From contig CM032232.1 of NCBI GenBank assembly GCA_019009955.1, positions 71,551,501 through 71,615,500 of the forward strand: DNA of 64,000 bases, given 5' to 3'. The notes under the pieces were generated by a model, which made no database searches, was not told where the DNA came from, and saw only the letters and a list, made by a program, of their open reading frames with translations. Source of the DNA: Riptortus pedestris. Taxonomy: Eukaryota > Arthropoda > Insecta > Hemiptera > Alydidae. Numbering within the stretch: position 1 is the first letter of the stretch; each line of letters begins with the position of its first letter. Shown here in pieces: positions 1 through 11,242 of the stretch. A program made the translations under genes and the position numbers.

Positions 1-742
1 GCCTTGAACAGCCTCTACATATAAAAAAACAATCAAAAAATAAACCCAAGATTTGTACTGTTAATTTGAATTAATCCTATTTAACTTTGTGCTCCGAAAC
101 TCTCTCTAGAGACATAAATTACTTCACTGGACATTTATATTATATTCAATCCCAGAAGTCAAGGTGATTTTTTTTTAAATATTCACTTATTAAGAAAAAG
201 AGAGCCCTTGAAATACAGGGATCTTTACCCTGAAACCAATTTTCTGCATAATTTTACTCTTCCCTCCTATTATATAATATCTTTTTTATTATTACTATTA
301 ATCTCAGGCTTCCCCGTCAATTTTTTTATTGATTTCTTACAACGTATGAAAGCTTATGGATATCCTCATAAGCTTAAAATAATAACTAGTTATAAGTCTA
401 GCACAATATCTACCTCGTTCATTTCTTAGATTACTTCCAAGAATTTTTAGTTAATAAACTAAATGTGAATAAAGTTTCACTATAACACTAACTTAATGCA
501 TTCTAAATGTACTAGTTAAACAATTAAAATGTTCAGAAATGTTATATTGAAGCAGTTGGTCAATGGTAAATACTGAAATAGAAGAATTGAATACCCAAAT
601 TTTCCTTAATCCTTAGTATATATCTTATGTTTCCCAAAAATACACTCATTCTATATAAACCATTACATTCTAGAATAATACATACACATTTGTTGCCCGG
701 TCACGAATACTTAGTACACAGTAAAACTGCGGACTTCGGAGC

Positions 743-1490
743 CGAAAAATCCATCACTCAGGGCTTGCGTAAACTAAGCAGATTTTCTACGTGCTAGTAT
801 AACACATTTGTGATCTAATCTAACCAAATATTCTCTATTTATAAGTAAAAACCCAATGAGTAGACGGAGTGGGGGTAGGCAGGAAGCAAGAATAGCTCGC
901 TTAATACCTGAATTAGAATAAATGCATAGTTTATCAATTGTAGAACGTTAACAATTTAACAAAAGTTAAGAACAAAGTTCTGTAACAGTTTACGATCCGA
1001 CTCACAATATCGAAGACATTTTGAATTTTCAGATTCCCCACCCTCTAAACCCCTACTATCCCAGTTCCGATTTCCCGACAATAACAATCTTGACCGAAAC
1101 TGTTAAATAACCGAGTATGGTATTAACCGAATGAACATTTTCGAATAAAGAACGAAAAGTCTTAATTGATGACGTTATCACAGAACGTATTTGCATGCCT
1201 CTCAGGAAGTAAATGTTCAATGAAAACCATATTTGGTATGTAACCTTGAAATGAAGTGGTTCATCATATGACAGCTTATTATTAATATAAAACTAGTAGG
1301 AGTTAGGGTTAATTGATGGCCAACAACTAATGTAAATATCTCGGCTAATATTCAATATAGAGGAGAAATGTAGACAAAAAAAATTATCACTATATTTGGA
1401 ATAAAATTGCTTCTATACAATTCTATTTTTTTAATCACCAATACAGCGAAGTATGAATAAAAAAAAATTATAAATATTTCAAAAAACCTT
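743..1490 (+). mobile_element. Degenerate HINE copy
   Basis: Remnant of the HINE family defined at 33883-34657. The 5' end resembles the family start (GCGTAAACTAAGCAGATT at 768-785). A second block at about 1180-1490 matches the family interior: AACAATATTTG-like, a TATCTCGG..AATATTCAA segment, then a diverged GATTGGTTCTAT-like stretch. The two blocks are separated by unrelated sequence, and no 3' palindrome is preserved. Confidence 0.55.
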
Positions 1491-1789
1491 AATTTTCTTG
1501 AACGAACCTCTTTATTTCAGATACCTCAACATGTGTAATAGTCTTGGATATTTAATTTACAAACAAATTGAATTCAGAAATAATAATTAATTAATCAGAG
1601 AATAAATATTACACGTATCAAAAAGAATTTCTGAATTTACAACATTTTTTTTTTGTCACAGGTTCTCAATAATTGGCCAGAATATACAATTTCTTAAATA
1701 GAAAGAATTTAGGGAGGTTAAATTAATTTTTGTTGGATAGTTACCTTAACTTAAATACTAACAAATTTTATTATATATGGGATACTTAA

Positions 1790-2716
1790 CCCGTAAATGG
1801 TAATATCCGTCTGTAGGACGGGTTAGAATAACAGTTTTTCCGCTAGAAAGCGTAATTGTCATTTTGAAACCTCCGTCTTCCAGCTATGCTTCAGTTAATC
1901 CATTACCTTGGTTGTTTGTTTACCTTTGGTGATAGTTTCGTGTTTGACTATAAATTTACAATTTGAAAATAAGTCACCCCGCTTTTGGGACGGATGTTAC
2001 TCTAAAGGTACATAGTAACCCCGTCTGTTAGACTAATATTACTGTAAATGTCTATAATAATATCCGACCATTAGACGGATATTACTTCAAACATTTGTAT
2101 TTGTATCCGCCTGACAGTCAGATGTTACTATAAACGTTTGCCTTTATGTTCGCACTTCAGATCAAAGAATACTCCAACAGTATAATTATTTTTATGAACT
2201 AAATTAGTTATCCCCTGCCGTAATTATCTCCTTTTTAGTTCACAATTCCTTTGCTTTTACAGATAAAAATGTCAAAAAAACTTCAATATATACGTTCAAA
2301 TGTGTTTGAAAGGACTAAACGAATTATGCAGCTCTGCATGGAGGATGTAGCAGAAAGTGACGCTGAAGTTGGTTCTGTAAAGTGCGGTACACCTAATTGT
2401 TTAGAATGTTCGAAGAAAATTTGCAATGTGTGTGTACAGAATTTTTAACTTTGTTTTATCTTTTAATTGATTCCTAAACATGTATATACTAGCAATAAAT
2501 CTTTAAATTCTTTTATTCCATTTTTAAATGTTAACTATTATTTTTGTTTGTGTTATTAATATATTCATTCATTACAAAATAAAGTCTTAGAAAAATAAAG
2601 TTTAAATAGTAATTTTATACTGATCTTTTATACCCTAAATACAGAAGAAAAAAAACTTAGTCTCATAGACGGATGTTACTGGGAGAGTGAGTTGGAGAGA
2701 TGTTACCATTTACGGG
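1790..2716. mobile_element. Non-autonomous piggyBac-like transposon with TTAA duplication
   Basis: The terminal inverted repeats CCCGTAAATGGTAA (14 bp, perfect) are directly flanked by TTAA at 1786-1789 and 2717-2720, the hallmark of piggyBac insertion. The 927-bp element is too short for a complete transposase but keeps a Cys-rich C-terminal piece (see 2251-2448). Between 1800 and 2150, and again near 2670, it carries a repeated ATCCG...AGACGGATGTTACT motif forming small palindromes. These look like subterminal repeats that could bind transposase. Confidence 0.85.
2251..2448 (+). pseudogene. piggyBac transposase C-terminal remnant (Cys-rich domain)
   Basis: A short frame of about 65 residues inside the TTAA-flanked element. 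It ends in a cysteine cluster (CGTPNCLECSKKICNVCVQNF pattern: C-x5-C-x2-C-x4-C-x2-C). This matches the spacing style of the C-terminal Cys-rich, DNA-binding domain of piggyBac transposases, and a basic and acidic linker precedes it. No catalytic DDD region is present, so this is a leftover of an internally deleted element. The domain assignment is by pattern and context only. Confidence 0.6.
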
Positions 2717-2783
2717 TTAATATATAAGATGCATAGACGAATGTCCGAAGTGACGTCATCGATGAATATTCCATGCTCTAGAG

Positions 2784-3907
2784 CAGGGGTGAGCAACCTT
2801 TTTAATCAACGGGTCAATTTAAATTTTAAAATTTTTTGGCGGGCCCCACAAAAAGTAACACTTATTAATAATTTACAAAACTTTATTTATAATAAACATT
2901 AGAATAGAAAAATATAGAAATTAAAAAAAAAGTAAAGATTTCATATACAAATTTTAATACAAAATAAAAAGACAAACAATAAAATAACAGAAAAACGAAT
3001 TTACTTGAAGTTTTTAATCAGACGTTTGGCACTGTTTTTTCGGTGCAAGCTAATAAATATCTGCCGGAATTGATGAAGTGGCTACACGTATGCAGTTTTC
3101 TAATGGTGCATCAATCAGTCTTGATGGGTGATCATTTTTGATTCATTTCATGGTCGAAAATAATTGTTCGTAAACACACATACTTCCGAACAGAGAGGTC
3201 ATTTGCTTTGCATTTTTCGTCAAAAGTGGAAATTTCTCAGGGCTCACATACGATTTGTAAAAATGATTGATGTTCACTGAGAAAAATATATTTTTAAAAT
3301 CGGTACTATTCTGCATGTGAAGCACTTCCATTTGAAAGTCTTTGTTTACTGTATCCACACCGATATTAAATGGTGAGGAAAACATTTTCATGGAAACCGC
3401 TACCTATATAAAATGTCTATATATTGTGCGTATTTTTAAGAAGTATTAACGTTTTCTTTTTCTAAATGTGAAAAGTGAGATATATTATTCTGCAAAAAAT
3501 GCTGTTTCCACAATTTTAATTTGCGCTCAAAACCCTGAATTTTATAATGCAAATTTTAAATAAACTGTCCTTTGCCTTGAAGTTCCACATTGAGATGCTG
3601 AGCCAAGTCGATAAAAACCCCAAAATCGCAGATCCATTTTTTGTTACCAAAATGAGGAAAGTCATATCCCTTCATATCAAAGAATAATTGTATTTCGCGT
3701 TTTATTAAGTTTAAGTCAAGTGAGTAACTCGTCTTAAAAATTGTTTCGGTTTAGTATGTCCTACCATGAAATAATAATTAATTTTTTACAATATATTGAT
3801 GGAAGAAAATTGATAAAATAATTTCAATTTTAGAAATTTTTCGCGGGCCGCATAAACACGTTGAAAGGGCCACAAGCGGCCCGCGGGCCGCTTGTTGCTC
3901 ATCCCTG
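2784..3907 (-). mobile_element. hAT transposon, degenerate, with 8-bp target duplication
   Basis: The element begins CAGGGGTGAGCAACC and ends GTTGCTCATCCCTG, near-perfect inverted termini. It is flanked by the perfect 8-bp direct repeat CTCTAGAG at 2776-2783 and 3908-3915. Its length is 1124 bp. Next to the termini are GGCGGGCC / GCGGCCCGCGGGCCGC blocks. The minus strand carries pieces of a hAT transposase. A 183-bp deletion derivative of the same family lies at 49325-49507. Confidence 0.92.
3143..3780 (-). pseudogene. hAT transposase remnant (GTF2IRD2-like)
   Basis: The minus strand reads, with interrupting stops, a stretch resembling the C-terminal half of GTF2IRD2-like hAT transposases. 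It has a segment of the type DLAQHLNVELQGKGQFI, then GFERKLKLWKQ, then an intact 82-codon frame at 3391-3143. That frame ends in FGSMCVYEQLFSTMK, which resembles the conserved YxCEQxFSxMK block of the dimerisation region. At least one in-frame stop and the absence of the N-terminal and catalytic parts show that it is dead. Confidence 0.75.
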
Positions 3908-4654
3908 CTCTAGAGGCCTCAATGTTTATTTGATCAGTGCCCCACTTATCATTTCACCATTTCTCAAATAACTAAAGTTTAAGTTTGTTAATAGCGGAAA
4001 TCGGGCTGGTGATAGAGTAGGGTTAAAAAAAAAAACAATTTTGTAGACCTCCGTTATAGAGCGTCTGATGGAAAAATATAACAACCAAATTTATAAACAA
4101 GGTAATGTATTACTATTGTAGTTCTACACATCTTTCTGTTTTTCAAATGTCAATCAATTATTTGTATTTTTTATTTAATTCAATAGGATTCAAGAAGTAT
4201 CCAAATTATTGTTTTCTTCTAATGAGTGAGCTACAGTTACCTGCCTGTTACACTTTCAAATATAAATATAACAATTATATTTTGTTCTAACTTACTAACT
4301 TTTTGAACAAATTAAATATTTATTTCAAGCTAATATCTTTCAGTTCAAATAACAGTTTTAATTCTCCTCAATAAAACTTTCCAGAAAAGTCGTTAATACT
4401 GGTGTAACAGTTAAGAGCAGAGCAAACAATACATCGTTAAGAAGATTACGGTTATAGATATATTTTCTGTTCGAAGAAAAGGAGTTTCACCGAGTTTCCA
4501 TACAGTAAGTTTCCAATTGCTACAAAAGAGTCAATTAACGTTTTTACGGAGCGCACTGATTACCTCTAAACTTTTACTGAGAGCAGGGAGGGGTTCAATT
4601 TTAAATGTTGAAAGCACAAATCAAAATTTTGTTCAATGGTTCTATTGGACAGAA

Positions 4655-4800
4655 TGGATATTGGATAGTGGGTTCGATTCTCGTTTGGGTAAAGGGAATT
4701 TATTACTAAATGGAATCTCTACTTTCGCACTGGTAAAAACTAGTGCTAAGCTATAGATAACCTGTTCTGATTAATCATCGTTAACATAGCATCGAAATTA
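4655..4800 (+). repeat. Degenerate tRNA-like SINE
   Basis: It contains a B-box-like GTGGGTTCGATTCTCG followed by a GGGTAAAGGGAATTTATTACTAAATGGA-type body and a decayed ATAGATAACCTGTTCTGATTA tail. These match in order the SINE at 57813-58035. The A box is not recognisable and there is no clear target duplication. Confidence 0.5.
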
Positions 4801-4807
4801 ATTTTAA

Positions 4808-5756
4808 AAAGCCTGTCGCCCAGGAACTGCGTAAACTAAGCAGATTTCCCCACGTGTGCCACGTATTTGCACTTTTCTCGTATAGTAAAAGTTTGATGAG
4901 AACAATATTTGTTATTTAAGCTTCAAATAATGTGCTTCATAATATAGCACCTTGTAGCGACGAATCACGTACTCGTGAGTCGTTCGCTATCAAATTTGAT
5001 AACCTGGCGGTTTAAAAAAATACCAGATGTTTTATAAAATATGTTCAGTTAGTGAAAATAGTTAACCGGATTGCGAGTGCAAAGTTAGAAATGCGAAAGA
5101 AAATATCTAGTGTCTCGTGCTAACTGTGACTGAGTTGTGGCTATTCAAACTGGACAATAGTGAATAGTGAAACTACTAGACTTGTTACCTGTAAATATTT
5201 TATGCCAAGAAGTTTTTATTGTTTCTAATATACAACTTGAAAAGTGCACAGAACTATTTATTTCACCCCACTCAGTCCACTAAAACCTTAATGCCGATAT
5301 GATATGAGAGGAAGTGGGGGTTTACTGAAGACCAAAAACTAAAAAATGCAAATATCTCGGTTAATAATCAAGATAGAGCAAAATCGTACATACCAATATT
5401 TATTGAGCATTACATTTTCAATAAGATTGGTTCTTCACCATTTTTCGATACTACGAAGTAACGGAGATATTTCGAATAATCAAAATTCTCCCCTCTAACA
5501 CCCCCCCCCCTTCCCCAATGTCCGATTTCAGCCATTAACGAACTAGATCTTTCGTTTTACATAAAACGAATAAATATCGAATTTGGTAACAATCAAATAA
5601 TAATTTAGACCGCTAGAGTGGTAACAGATAATATATGTATAATTTTGAACGGACCTCATTTTCGTCATCTCCTGGGTAGGATCGATGGAAATTTTAAGAA
5701 CATTTTTGAAAATCGCATCATGAGTACGACCTCAATAGCTGATTTCCTTTCAGGAC
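4808..5756 (+). mobile_element. HINE copy, nearly full length
   Basis: It starts with CTGCGTAAACTAAGCAGATT and runs through the family interior (GTGGGGGTTTACTGAAGACC, then AATATCTCGG..., then CTCCCCTCTAACACCCCC). It ends with ATGAGTACGACCTCAATAGCTGATTTCC and a damaged terminal palindrome. Orientation is as in 33883-34657. Confidence 0.85.
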
Positions 5757-6309
5757 TAATAACAATGCAATGTTTATGTGAATGAAATTTATTATTTAAC
5801 ATTTTGGAAGCAGTAGTAAAGTACACGGTGTACCATCACAACTTTAGTAAATTTTGGAAAAATGTGAAGGTATTTTTAACTACTTTTGCCATTTAACGAT
5901 ATCAAAATGTGCCTTCAGGGGGGGAAAGTCGCCTAAATAGAGTCAAACTTATGTGTTTACGTGGTTCCTGGGACTATAATCGCTATGTTCAAATATGAAA
6001 ATGAATAATGTTAAGTCATTGCAGGGAATCACAGCACATTTGTAAATGACGCAGATACCTAATAACTAAAACCTTTTCCAGGAAGATCCATCATTAAAAG
6101 ATAATGATTTAGAAGCATTAAAAGATATGGCTAGAGAGATGGGATGATCCTTTGTCGATTATCTGGCCATTTCAGCGAGGCTAGGCAGGAAATACTGGAA
6201 AGTTTTAGTTATTTGTACTGGGAAACTCCTATAAATAGTCAGGGCAGGTAACGAAGGAATGGCTCTCTAAAATTTTGGTAGTGATTGACGTTCCCTCAAC
6301 TCATTCAAA

Positions 6310-6899
6310 TAAAGTCCGTCACGCAGGGGCTGCGTAAACTAAGCAGATTTCCCACCTGAAGTTTTACAATAGAGAAATTTCATGAGAGCCGAACAGTTAC
6401 GGAAACGGCCGAACTAGCTTTTGGCGCAAACTCACGTCTAGACCCGAAGTTAACCGATCTCCATTAACCGCACACTTCAATAAAAATGCAAATATCTCGT
6501 TTAATTTTCAAGATAGAGAATAAATGTTTGTGACAATATTTATAGTAAATTAAATTTGCCATAAGATTGGTTATATATATTTTTTCGATCCGACGTATAG
6601 TAACGAAGTTGTTTAGTATTTTCGAAAATCCTTCCCTCTAAACCCCCCTCCCTCCCACATGTTCGATTTCAGCCATTAACGAACTTTATCTTTATTTTTA
6701 TATAAATCGTTTAAATATCGAGTTTGGTAACAATCAAGCAACAATTGCGACCGCTAGAGCGTTAATATATAATTTTGAACGGACCTCATTTTCGTCATCT
6801 TCAGGGTAGGATCGATGGACATTTGAAGAAATTTTTTTGAAAATCGCGCCATGAGTATGACCTCAATAGCTGATTTCCCCAAAGGGAAATCTGCTAAAA
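6310..6899 (+). mobile_element. HINE copy with intact ends
   Basis: The 5' end AAAGTCCGTCACGCAGGGGC and subterminal AGCAGATTTCCC are intact. The interior is shortened. The 3' end has GCTGATTTCCCCAAAGGGAAATCTGCTAAAA, so the terminal palindrome is almost whole. Confidence 0.9.
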
Positions 6900-6952
6900 A
6901 TCTGGGGAGTCTGTCCCTGTATTCGCTAATAATGATGGTGGATAGATTTCTC

Positions 6953-7085
6953 TCATTTCTCATCATATACCTCATTTATGTCATCTCCTGGGTAAGATTG
7001 ATGGACATTTGAAGAAATTTTTCGAAAATCCCATCATGAGTACAACCTCAAAGCTGATTCCCCATAAGGGAAATCTGCTAAAATG
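6953..7085 (+). mobile_element. HINE 3'-end fragment, duplicated next to the previous copy
   Basis: A second copy of the last about 130 bp of the family, from CCTCATTTATGTCATCTCCT to the palindrome GCTGATTCCCCATAAGGGAAATCTGC. It lies only about 55 bp after the preceding copy. This is either an end duplication or a truncated insertion. Confidence 0.8.
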
Positions 7086-8538
7086 AAAATAAATTCCTGT
7101 TTATGGGACGGCTGGCAGGCAAAACCTGTGTAAGTACAAAGCCCTCATTGGCGCTCTTTAAGCCACCATGAGAAGTTGGGTGGGTGTGTATGAAACCTTT
7201 GTAATCATTTATAAATTTTTTTTTATAAAAATATATTAACTTAAGCAATAATTAACTATGGTTATTCGATTTTAGTCAGTATTCCCCAAATATTATTGTT
7301 CGGTCTCTTCTATTTCAGCCACTGTGGTATATCCTTGGTTACACCTCTGAAATTACTAAAGCCACAATAATTATCCTACCACCTACTCGTCCTCGATTTT
7401 AGATGCCTGCATTTATTGTTCATCAGTGGTAGATTCATGATCGTGTATCTTTCCATGGAAAATTGTGTTTAAAAATAGACAAAATAATTATTGAAACTGG
7501 AGTTGAGCGTAAGAAATAAACGCTGTATTTCGAATGGGAAAAATATCAAATCTGATGTAACTCATGTTACATAAGATTCAAAAGGATGTCGTAGAAGGTC
7601 AGGGTATTGTTAGAGCAGTTTAGTCTTAAATTGGAAATATCTACACGTATTCACTTTCTTAAATTCATTCCTTAGAACTGATATTAATGAAAGATTATCA
7701 CTTTGTGCACAATTCTGAACGTAGGTATTCGGAGATTACCTGTAGTAATACTCATCATGCATAGTTAATAACAAAATGTCACTCAAGTACAAAAGCTCAA
7801 GGATAAATCGCAAACCTCAACGGAAGAGTTTATTCTTATTCCACATAAAAGATTTCTCGGTGCCACTTCTACAGCATATGCCCAAAGGTTTAAGTATACT
7901 TTTGATGTTTGACTATATGCTTTGAGAACCTCTTGTCAAGCTAGTTTTGTACGATCCGAACATACATTTCTTTCTAACACAATTACTAACTCGACATGGA
8001 AACAGAAACTCTTACTTACACAGATTCAAAGTTTCGGCCAGAAGTCTTGAGTAGAACTTGAAAATGCGACAATTACACTGAAGACCTACACATGCTTCAT
8101 TTATAAATGCAGACAGGCTCAAGACAATTAGAGAATCATCTTCTCACATGGCCTATAAGTCCCGATACTTTTAGCAGATTTAAATCTGCTATTGAGGTCG
8201 TACTCATGACGCCATTAACGAAATTTTTCTTCAAATGTCCATCGAACCTACCTAGGACATGTCGAAAATGAGGTCCATTCAAAATTGTATATATATATGT
8301 CTGTTACCACTCTAGTCTCAATTTTTGTTTAATCGTCACCAAACTCGGTATTTAATCGTTTCACTAAAAAGAAAGATCAAGTTCGTTAACGGTTGAAATC
8401 GGACAAGTGGGAGGGGGTGTTTAGGGGAGGGGATTTCGTAAATTCGAAATATCTCCATTACTATACGTCGGATCGAAAAATTGGGTGAAAGTGTATTTTA
8501 GTCCCCCCTTGGTGGCGCACGATGACGACGGCGGCCAT

Positions 8539-10905
8539 TTTGTTTTTCGAACTTTATCTTTTTTAACACTTTAAAATTTCCAAAATACGCCATCGGCGGT
8601 TAAAACCAAGGGTGGGGGTTTTGTTTTTCTAACTTTATCTTTTTTAACACTTTGAAATTTCCAAAATACGCCATCGGTGGTTAAAACCGAGGGTGGGGGT
8701 TTTGTTGTTCTAACTTTATCTTTTAGCAGATTTCCCTTAAGGGAAATCAGCTATTTTAACATTTTGAAATTTCCAAAATACGCCATAGGTGGTTAAAACC
8801 GAGGATGGGGGTTTTGTTGTTCTAACTTTATCTTTTTTAACACTTTGAAATTTCCAAACTACGCCATCGGTGGTTAAAACCGAGGGTGGGGGTTTTGTTG
8901 TTCTAACTTTATCTTTTTTAACACTTTGAAATTTCCAAAATACGCCATCGGTGGTTAAAACCGAGGGTGGGGGTTTTGTTGTTCTAACTTTATCTTTTTT
9001 AACACTTTGAAATTTCCAAAATACGCCATCGGTGGTTAAAACCGAGGGTGGGGGTTTTGTTGTTCTAACTTTATCTTTTTTAACACTTTGAAATTTCCAA
9101 AATACCCCATCGGTGGTTAAAACCGAGGGTGGGGGTTTTGTTGTTCTAACTTTATATTTTTTAACACTTTGAAATTTCCAAAATACCCCATCGGTGGTTA
9201 AAACCGAGGGTGGGGGTTTTGTTGTTCTAACTTTATCTTTTTTAAAACTTTAAAATTTCCAAAATACGCCATCGGTGGTTAAAACCGAGGGTGGGGGTTT
9301 TGTTGTTCTAACTTTATCTTTTTTAACACTTTGAAATTTCCAAAATACGCCATCGGTGGTTAAAACCGAGGGTGGGGGTTTTGTTGTTCTAACTTTATCT
9401 TTTTTAACACTTTGAAATTTCCAAAATACGCCATCGGTGGTTAAAACCGAGGGTGGGGGTTTTGTTGTTCTAACTTTATCTTTTTTAACACTTTGAAATT
9501 TCCAAAATACGCCATCGGTGGTTAAAACCGAGGGTGGGGGTTTTGTTGTTCTAACTTTATCTTTTTTAACACTTTGAAATTTCCAAAATACGCCATCGGT
9601 GGTTAAAACCGAGGGTGGGGGTTTTGTTGTTCTAACTTTATCTTTTTTAACACTTTGAAATTTCCAAAATACGCCATCGGTGGTTAAAACCGAGGGTGGG
9701 GGTTTTGTTGTTCTAACTTTATCTTTTTTAACATTTTAAAAGTTTGAATGTGTGATAAAGAAAGTGAGAGCATATGATTGTAAATATTTTAGGTGTTAGA
9801 AATCTTCCTTTTATTTACATACTAATTTATATTTATTTGATTTTAGTTTAGTTTTTATCCATTGAAATTATATAATTGTTTACGTAATTTTATTAGTCTT
9901 TACAGTTTTTGTTTTTGAACTTAATGTTTTGTTTTTATTTATTTATTTTTTTTGTTATTTTGTGTTTATTGTTGTTTTTCGTTGTTTGGTTATTTGATTT
10001 CGTTCTATTATTTAATTGAGTTTTATTTAGTTGTGTTTCGTTATATTGTTGCGTTCTGTTATTTAGTCGAGTTTTGTTATTTGTTTGCGTTCTTATTTTG
10101 TATTATTTAATTTTTTCTTGTTTCTATTTTCTTTTGTATTTTGTTTATATAAATTGTTTTTGTGGTTTTTTATGAGCAATATCGAACGCTCCAAAATAAA
10201 ATAAAATAAATAAATAAAATTTCCAAAATACGCCATCGGTGGTTAAAACCGAGGGTGGGGGTTTTGTTGTTCTAACTTTATCTTTTTTAACACTTTAAAA
10301 TTTCCAAAATACGCCATCGGTGGTTAAAACCGAGGGTGGGGGTTTTGTTGTTCTAACTTTATCTTTTTTAACACTTTAAAATTTCCAAAATACGCCATCG
10401 GTGGTTAAAACCGAGGGTGGGGGTTTTGTTGTTCTAACTTTATCTTTTTTAACACTAAAATTTCCAAAATACGCCATCGGTAGTTAAAACCGAGGGTGGG
10501 GGTTTTGTTGTTCTAACTTTATCTTTTTTAACACTTTAAAATTTCTGAAATACGCCATCGGTGGTTAAAACCGAGGGTGGAGGTTTTGTTGTTCTAACTT
10601 TATCTTTTTTAACACTTTAAAATTTCAAAAATACGCCATCGGTGGTTAAAACCGAGGGTGGGGGTTTTGTTGTTCTAACTTTATCTTTTTTAACACTTTA
10701 AAATTTCCGAAATACGCCATCGGTGGTTAAAACCGAGGGTGGAGGTTTTGTTGTTCTAACTTTATCTTTTTTAACACTTTAAAATTTCCAAAATACGCCA
10801 TCGGTGGTTAAAACCGAGGGTGGGGGTTTTGTTGTTCTAACTTTATCTTTTTTAACACTTTAAAATTTCCAAATCCAATTGGTGGTTTTAAGCGAGAGCG
10901 GGGAT
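8539..10905. repeat. 81-bp minisatellite, about 23 units
   Basis: Direct repeats spaced exactly 81 bp, each with AATTTCCAAAATACGCCATC, then GGTGGTTAAAACCGAGGGTG, then GGGGTTTTGTTGTTCTAACT, then TTATCTTTTTTAACACTTT. Central units are almost identical. Edge units differ more (TTTTGTTTTTCGAAC at the left, AAATCCAATTGGTGG at the right). The array is interrupted at 8725-8752 and at 9735-10218. After the second interruption most units read CACTTTAAAATTTCC instead of CACTTTGAAATTTCC, so the two halves were homogenised separately. Confidence 0.97.
9735..10218 (+). mobile_element. Insertion splitting the minisatellite, probable retroposon
   Basis: About 480 bp unrelated to the 81-bp repeat. It is T-rich, with many TTGTTATTT/GAGTTTTATTTAG steps, and ends in GCTCC followed by an AAAATAAAATAAAATAAATA tail. 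An A-rich 3' tail and short A-rich flanking repeats (TTAAAA / AAAATT) suggest a retroposed sequence. No coding frame or known family is recognised. Confidence 0.45.
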
Positions 10906-11242
10906 TATAACGAAACAAGATGGCGGCGTATAGGGGGACTAAACTGCACTTAGCCAAAAATTCTATAGTACCAATCTTATTGCAAATTAAATTTACTATA
11001 AATATTGTTATTTACATTTATTCTCTATCATGAATGTTAACCGAGATATTTGCATTTTTATTAAGTGTGTGCGGATAATGATCGAGACGAGATCGGGTAT
11101 GGTCGGTTCTATTCGTTTCCCCAGAAAGGTAGTTCGGCCGTTTCCGTAACTGTTCGGCTCTCGTTTGGAGATTTTTCTGTTGTATACTACGCGTGGGAAA
11201 TCTGCTTAGTTTAAGCAGCCCCTGCGTAAAGGACTTTTCGTT

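Larger units (their letters stand above)
8483..10955. mobile_element. DNA transposon nested in the HINE, filled with an 81-bp minisatellite
   Basis: The host HINE is interrupted here between two copies of AAAAATT (8476-8482 and 10956-10962), consistent with a 7-8 bp target duplication. The ends are imperfect inverted repeats: GGGTGAAAGTG...TTTTAGTCCCCCC on the left, and its counterpart GGGGGACTAAACTGCACTTAGCC on the right. Inside them is a second inverted pair around GGCGGCCATTTTG / AAGATGGCGGCG. No transposase is present. The superfamily is uncertain; TSD length would suit hAT, P or Merlin-like elements. Confidence 0.75.
8167..11242 (-). mobile_element. HINE copy in reverse orientation, host of a nested transposon
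   Basis: It begins with the reversed 3' end (TTTTAGCAGATTTAAATCTGCTATTGAGG) and closes with the reversed 5' end (GGGAAATCTGCTTAGTTTAAGC, GCCCCTGCGTAAAGGACTTTT). The family interior is recognisable at 8167-8482 and 10956-11242. Everything between is a second element inserted at AAAAATT. Confidence 0.9.

Noticed and set aside
8539..10905. CRISPR-like array
   Set aside because: The 81-bp units are directly adjacent with no variable spacers, in an insect genome.
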